From the NCBI GenBank assembly GCA_030038595.1, contig JASHSW010000163.1:1-10463 (forward strand): 10,463 nt of DNA. Direction: 5' to 3'. How positions within the stretch are numbered: position 1 is the first letter of the stretch; each line of letters opens with the position of its first letter. Below, piece by piece: positions 6,566 to 10,463 of this stretch. Source of the DNA: Methylovirgula sp. (GTDB taxonomy: Bacteria > Pseudomonadota > Alphaproteobacteria > Rhizobiales > Beijerinckiaceae). Under the pieces are notes generated by a model. It was not told where the DNA came from. It did not search any database and saw only the letters and a program-made list of their open reading frames with translations. A program made the translations under genes and the position numbers.

Positions 6566-7701
6566 GCCCGCTCCGCCTCGGACTGCGCAAAGAAAATTTC
6601 GGCGCGCGGCCGTTTGCGGATGACAGCGGCGAAGAACCCCATGCCGAGCGCCACCGAAATCAACGACGAGCCGCCGTAGGAGATGAACGGCAAGGTCATG
6701 CCTTTGGCGGGCATCAAGTGAAGATTGACCGCCATGTTGATGGCGCTCTGCAGGCCGAAAAGCATGATCAGTCCGGCAGCCGCCAGACGGCAGAACGGGT
6801 CTTCGTTGCGCGCCGCGCTCAGCAGCCCGCGCGTGACAATGAACGCAAATACCGCGACCAGCGCCACGCAAGCGATGATGCCGAACTCTTCACCGGCTAC
6901 CGCGAAAATGAAGTCGGTATGGGCGTCCGGAAGAATGCGTTTGACGGTACCCTCTCCGGGTCCCTTGCCGAACCAGCCGCCGGCAAAGAAACTGTCGAGG
7001 GCGGTGTCGATCTGGAACGTATCGACCACTCCGCCGCTCGTCCCCGGATCGATGAACTTCAAGATCCGTCCGCGCACGTGCGGCACCAATTGATAGGCGA
7101 GCAGCATCCCGCTTACGCCGATGCTGCCGAGACCCGCGACCCAGATCCAACGCAGCCCCGCAATGAAGAACAACCCTACCCAGACGAGCGAGACGAGCAT
7201 CGTCTGCCCGAAGTCGGGTTGCAGAATGAGCGGCACGATCGCCACCGGCAGAAGCAGGAATGCGATGAAGTTCCCCGGCATTTCGCGCTTCGCGCCTTCC
7301 GCGAAGGCCCAAGCGACCAGGATGACGAAGGTCGGCTTCAGAAACTCCGAAGGTTGAACGCCGAAGATCCAGCGCCGCGCGCCCTTTATTTCGGCTCCAT
7401 AGAGGAGCGCCGCAACGATCAACGCCAGCGAGACCGAGAAAACGACGAGCGCGGTGCGCCGCACGTGGCGTGGAGACAGAAACGACGCCGCGAAAAACAC
7501 AAGGATCGACGGGACGAGAAAGAGCACCTGCTTGTGCACGAAATGGAAGGTCGGCAGACCGAGCCGTTCGGCGACCGGCGGGCTCGCCGCCATGGTGAGC
7601 ACCAGCCCGAACACGATCAAGGCGCTGAGCGCCGCGATCAGCGAGCGATCGATCGTCCACCACCAGTTGGCCAGGGCCGAGCGTTCGAGGCGCGACAGCA
7701 T
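6562..7701 (-). CDS. ftsW: Divisome SEDS peptidoglycan polymerase FtsW
   Basis: An integral membrane glycan polymerase that works with its class B PBP partner (FtsI) at the septum. It has 379 residues and about ten hydrophobic segments; the first lies near 20-38 and the last near 345-362. Family signatures are KGARRW (106-111), QPSEFLK (116-122), QPDFGQT (161-167), GEGTVKR (249-255), LPDAHTDFIFAVAGEEFG (257-274), where D263 aligns with the catalytic aspartate of SEDS proteins, and NLHLMPAKGMTLPFISYGGSS (326-346). Position between murD and murG inside the dcw cluster favours FtsW over RodA. The ATG at 7701 overlaps the murD TGA by one base (TGATG), with a strong GGGGGAG just upstream. It overlaps murG by 4 nt. 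Confidence 0.98.
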   Translation of the reverse strand: MLSRLERSALANWWWTIDRSLIAALSALIVFGLVLTMAASPPVAERLGLPTFHFVHKQVLFLVPSILVFFAASFLSPRHVRRTALVVFSVSLALIVAALLYGAEIKGARRWIFGVQPSEFLKPTFVILVAWAFAEGAKREMPGNFIAFLLLPVAIVPLILQPDFGQTMLVSLVWVGLFFIAGLRWIWVAGLGSIGVSGMLLAYQLVPHVRGRILKFIDPGTSGGVVDTFQIDTALDSFFAGGWFGKGPGEGTVKRILPDAHTDFIFAVAGEEFGIIACVALVAVFAFIVTRGLLSAARNEDPFCRLAAAGLIMLFGLQSAINMAVNLHLMPAKGMTLPFISYGGSSLISVALGMGFFAAVIRKRPRAEIFFAQSEAERA

Positions 7702-9110
7702 CAGCTCCCCCTTCCGACCTGCGGCCGCTCGGCGATCTTGGCGAGCGCCAGTTCCCGGAACCTGTCGCCGCGTTTCTCGAAATCCGAGAACTGGTCGAAG
7801 GAAGCGCCGGCCGGCGAGAGAAGGATGATGGGGTTTTCAGTCATGCTTTTTTCCGCATCCCGGGTGGCGGCATCGACCGCCCTGTCGAGCGTGCCGCAAA
7901 ATTCATAAGGAATCGCTTCACCAATGGTCCGGGCAAAGGTCTCGGCCGCCTCCCCCACCAGATAGGCCTTGACGACCTTCGAAAAGAGCGGCTTGAGCGG
8001 TTCGATCCCGCCCTGTTTGGCGCGCCCCCCCAGGATCCAATAGATGTCGGTGAGGCTGAGCAGCGCCTTTTCCGCGGCATCCGCGTTGGTGGCCTTGGAA
8101 TCGTTGATATAGAGCACCTTGCCGCGCCGCCCGACCTCTTCGAGCCGATGCGGCAGGCCGGGAAAGCTCGCTAGGCTGTTTTGGACGGCGTTCACATCGA
8201 ACCCATGCGGGCCGAGCGCCGCGACCGCCGCAGCGGCATTCTGGCCGTTGTGCCGGCCGCGCAAGGAAGCGATGCCGGCCAGGTCGGCGATCGGCGACGA
8301 GCGGCCCGCCGTGCGGCGTATGAGCCGCGTTCCCTCCAGCACGATTCCGTCGGGAATCGTCGGCTGCGTGATCGAGGCGAAGGTGATCGGCTTCCCGGCT
8401 TTCCGCAATCGCTCGGCGATCGCTGCCGAAATCTCGTCGTCGATGCAAACCACAGCGTGGTCGGCCTGCGCCACCAGCCGCTCTTTGATCGCCGCGTAGT
8501 TTTTCATAGTGCCGTGGCGGTCGAGATGATCGGGCGTGACATTGAGGAGCACGCCGTAGGAAGCCTTGAGCGAAGGCGCAAGATCGATCTGAAACGAAGA
8601 GCATTCGACGACATGGACTCGCCCCGGCCCGGGCGGGGCGAGCGCCAAAATCGGCGTACCAATATTGCCGCCGACCTCGGCCTCGTAACCGAACGAGCGG
8701 TAGAGATGCGCGACGAGCGCCGTGGTCGTCGATTTGCCGTTCGTGCCGGTGATCGCGACGAACAGCGATTGGGGGGCAACCTTGGCGCGTTCGCGACAGA
8801 AGAGCTCGATGTCGCCGATGATTTCGACTCCCGCCTGGCGCGCTTTGGCGACGATCCAATGCGGGGTCGGATGGGTGAGCGGCACGCCGGGCGCGAGAAC
8901 GAGAGAATCGAGGCCCGCGAGATCTTCGATTACCAGATCGCTGAGCCTAAGCCCCATCGCGGCAGCTTTGTCGCGCGCATTTCGGTGATCGTCCCAGACA
9001 ATGACGTCGGCGCCCCCTTCGATCAGCGCCGCGGCGCTGATGCGCCCCGAGGCGCCAAGTCCGAAGACGGCGACTTTCCTGCCGGCGAAGGAAGTGATCG
9101 GCGTCATCAT
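7701..9110 (-). CDS. murD: UDP-N-acetylmuramoyl-L-alanine--D-glutamate ligase MurD
   Basis: The cytoplasmic ligase that adds D-glutamate to UDP-MurNAc-L-Ala using ATP. It has 469 residues, as expected. The N-terminal Rossmann-like domain opens with [15 protein letters not shown] (12-26) and includes [10 protein letters not shown] (72-81). The ATPase domain has the P-loop [12 protein letters not shown] (122-133), VECSSFQID (168-176) and [11 protein letters not shown] (190-200). The C-terminal domain has GLPHRLEEV (318-326), [16 protein letters not shown] (335-350), GGRAKQGG (361-368) and [11 protein letters not shown] (431-441), all MurD hallmarks. Two adjacent ATG codons are possible starts. 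The first, at 9110, overlaps the mraY stop as ATGA; the second, at 9107, would give TGATG. The first is preferred because it matches the other junctions; the difference is one residue. The frame extends upstream to 9164 inside mraY without family similarity. Confidence 0.98.
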   Translation of the reverse strand: MMTPITSFAGRKVAVFGLGASGRISAAALIEGGADVIVWDDHRNARDKAAAMGLRLSDLVIEDLAGLDSLVLAPGVPLTHPTPHWIVAKARQAGVEIIGDIELFCRERAKVAPQSLFVAITGTNGKSTTTALVAHLYRSFGYEAEVGGNIGTPILALAPPGPGRVHVVECSSFQIDLAPSLKASYGVLLNVTPDHLDRHGTMKNYAAIKERLVAQADHAVVCIDDEISAAIAERLRKAGKPITFASITQPTIPDGIVLEGTRLIRRTAGRSSPIADLAGIASLRGRHNGQNAAAAVAALGPHGFDVNAVQNSLASFPGLPHRLEEVGRRGKVLYINDSKATNADAAEKALLSLTDIYWILGGRAKQGGIEPLKPLFSKVVKAYLVGEAAETFARTIGEAIPYEFCGTLDRAVDAATRDAEKSMTENPIILLSPAGASFDQFSDFEKRGDRFRELALAKIAERPQVGRGS

Positions 9111-10189
9111 CTTAGCTTCAGCGTCGAGAGGCCGACGAGAGCGAGAACGAAAGCGATGATCCAAAACCGCACCACCACCTGCGCTTCCGACCAGCCGAGC
9201 TGCTCGAAATGATGATGGATCGGCGCCATTCTGAACACGCGCTTGCCGGTCAATTTATAGGAGGCGACCTGAACGATTACGGAGAGCGCTTCGACCACGA
9301 ACAATCCGCCGACGATGGCGAGCACGATTTCATGCTTGATCGCGACTGCGATCGTGCCCAGCAGTCCGCCTAAGGCCAACGAGCCGGTGTCGCCCATGAA
9401 GATCTGTGCCGGAGGCGCGTTGAACCAAAGGAATCCGAGACCCGCGCCGATCATCGCTCCGCATACGACTGCGAGCTCACCGGCGCCCGGGACGAAGTTG
9501 ATGCCGAGATAGGCCGAGAAGATCGCATTGCCGGCGAGATAGGCGATGATGCCGAATGCCGCAGCGGCAATCATCACCGGCACGATCGCCAGCCCGTCGA
9601 GCCCGTCGGTGAGATTGACGGCGTTGCTGGCTGCAATGATGACGAACGGTCCGAAGACCAGGAATAATACGCCGAGATCGACGACATATCCCTTGATCGC
9701 CGGCAACGCCAATCCGGTCGTATCCGACGTTCCGACTTTCATCATGGCATAGCAGGCGATCACCGCGATGATGGCCTCGAGCAAAAGACGCGTTAGTCCG
9801 GAAAGGCCGCCGTGCGTCTGCTTCGTCACTTTCAGATAGTCGTCGTAGAAGCCGATCAGGCCGAAGCCGACCATCACCAGAAGCACGATCCACACGTAGC
9901 GGCTAGCGAGATTGGCCCACAGCAAAGTCGATACAATAAGACCGGAAAGAATCATCAGGCCGCCCATTGTCGGCGTGCCCGTTTTGGTCAGCAGATGCGA
10001 CGGCGGACCATCGCTGCGGATCGGCTGGCCTTTGCCCTGCTTGATGCGCAGTGCCGCGATGATCCCCGGCCCGAAGAAAAACACAAAAAAGAGTCCGGTC
10101 GCCGTCGCGCCGCCGGTGCGAAACGTGATGTAGCGAAACAGATTGAGCGGGCCGAAATGATGCGAATATTGGGCAAGCCAGCTGAGCAT
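9107..10189 (-). CDS. mraY: Phospho-N-acetylmuramoyl-pentapeptide transferase MraY
   Basis: An inner-membrane enzyme that moves phospho-MurNAc-pentapeptide from UDP to undecaprenyl phosphate, forming lipid I. It has 360 residues, the same length as the classic enzyme, and about ten hydrophobic segments. Conserved blocks are [19 protein letters not shown] (59-77), FYDDYLKV (114-121) with the D116/D117 pair, [15 protein letters not shown] (187-201), [14 protein letters not shown] (257-270) with D267, and the periplasmic-to-cytoplasmic loop [11 protein letters not shown] (322-332). The three aspartates and the HHH motif expected at the Mg2+ and nucleotide site are all present. The ATG at 10189 has AGGA 7 nt upstream, an ideal Shine-Dalgarno. 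It follows murF by 34 nt, the only non-overlapping junction between murF and murC in this window, and overlaps murD by 4 nt. Confidence 0.98.
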   Translation of the reverse strand: MLSWLAQYSHHFGPLNLFRYITFRTGGATATGLFFVFFFGPGIIAALRIKQGKGQPIRSDGPPSHLLTKTGTPTMGGLMILSGLIVSTLLWANLASRYVWIVLLVMVGFGLIGFYDDYLKVTKQTHGGLSGLTRLLLEAIIAVIACYAMMKVGTSDTTGLALPAIKGYVVDLGVLFLVFGPFVIIAASNAVNLTDGLDGLAIVPVMIAAAAFGIIAYLAGNAIFSAYLGINFVPGAGELAVVCGAMIGAGLGFLWFNAPPAQIFMGDTGSLALGGLLGTIAVAIKHEIVLAIVGGLFVVEALSVIVQVASYKLTGKRVFRMAPIHHHFEQLGWSEAQVVVRFWIIAFVLALVGLSTLKLR

Positions 10190-10223
10190 TCAAAATTCCT
10201 ATTGCGCCGCGCCGGGAAAGAGG

Positions 10224-10463
10224 TCAGGCGGAGGCCGCGTCATGATAGCGGGTCTTGAGGGTCGCGACGATGGCATGCATGCGGCTCGCGTTCGAACCCT
10301 TCACGATGACCGCGTCGCCAGCGCGAACGGCCGCCACGACCGCCGGCTCTAGGGCCGCGGCGTTCGACTGCCAGGCGCCCTTGGCGCGCTCCGGCAGCTC
10401 GTCGAAAAGGTGTTTCATCAATGGACCCGCGGCGAAGACGAGATCGATCCGATTCTCGCCCAC
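10224..10463 (-). CDS. murF: UDP-MurNAc-tripeptide--D-alanyl-D-alanine ligase MurF, C-terminal fragment
   Basis: The last 79 codons of a gene that enters from the right edge. MurF adds D-Ala-D-Ala to complete UDP-MurNAc-pentapeptide. The fragment covers the end of the third Mur ligase domain: FAAGPLMKHLFDELP (10-24), an LEPAVVAAVRAGD segment (38-50) and the MurF-typical end motif AVIVKGSNASRMHAIV (51-66), followed by a short tail TLKTRYHDAASA. The first visible codon is GTG, but it is an internal valine and not a start. The catalytic ATP-binding region lies outside the window. Assignment rests on the GPLM and KGSN-SRM motifs plus position directly before mraY. Confidence 0.93.
   Translation of the reverse strand: MGENRIDLVFAAGPLMKHLFDELPERAKGAWQSNAAALEPAVVAAVRAGDAVIVKGSNASRMHAIVATLKTRYHDAASA

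Noticed and set aside
7699..7703. The murD/ftsW TGATG overlap and the ATGA overlaps at 9107-9110, 6562-6565, 5468-5471 and 1755-1758, considered as possible frameshift or fusion sites
   Set aside because: These are ordinary translational-coupling junctions; each protein is full length with intact ends, so no recoding needs to be invoked.
6718..7908. A 396-codon plus-strand open frame opposite ftsW and the end of murD
   Set aside because: The translation is highly charged low-complexity sequence, the expected antisense of membrane segments. No family resemblance.

Overview
The window reads as a chromosomal stretch of a GC-rich alphaproteobacterium, most likely a member of the Hyphomicrobiales (Rhizobiales). 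The basis is the gene order murF-mraY-murD-ftsW-murG-murC-murB, since murB directly after murC is typical of alphaproteobacteria and not of enterics, together with the alphaproteobacterial look of the MurB and MurF proteins. Placement to family level is not possible from this sequence alone. All supported genes lie on the minus strand, so transcription runs from the right edge to the left.

Right and centre (about 10463 down to 3036): seven peptidoglycan and division genes of the dcw cluster. In transcription order they are the 3' end of murF, mraY, murD, ftsW, murG, murC and murB. They encode the last cytoplasmic steps to UDP-MurNAc-pentapeptide (MurB, MurC, MurD, MurF), the two membrane steps to lipid II (MraY, MurG) and the SEDS glycan polymerase of the divisome (FtsW). 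Neighbouring stops and starts overlap at mraY/murD, ftsW/murG and murG/murC (ATGA, 4 nt) and at murD/ftsW (TGATG, 1 nt), so the block is probably one translationally coupled operon. Catalytic motifs of the complete enzymes are intact.

Left (about 3035 down to 1): the ddl-ftsQ-ftsA-ftsZ genes expected after murB are not here. Instead there is a 128-residue DUF302 protein with a near-consensus FNR/FixK-like palindrome upstream, then modB and modC of a molybdate ABC transporter without an adjacent modA, then the 5' part of a CinA-like/MoaB-fold (COG1058) protein that runs off the left edge. The DUF302-modB and modC-cinA-like spacers each hold small inverted repeats.

No RNA genes, mobile elements, CRISPR arrays or long repeats were seen, and no gene-free stretch exceeds 300 bases. 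I see no clear evidence of a wholly new system. The points most worth checking are the break in the dcw cluster, the modA-less modBC pair with a TTG start, and the FNR-like site ahead of the DUF302 gene.
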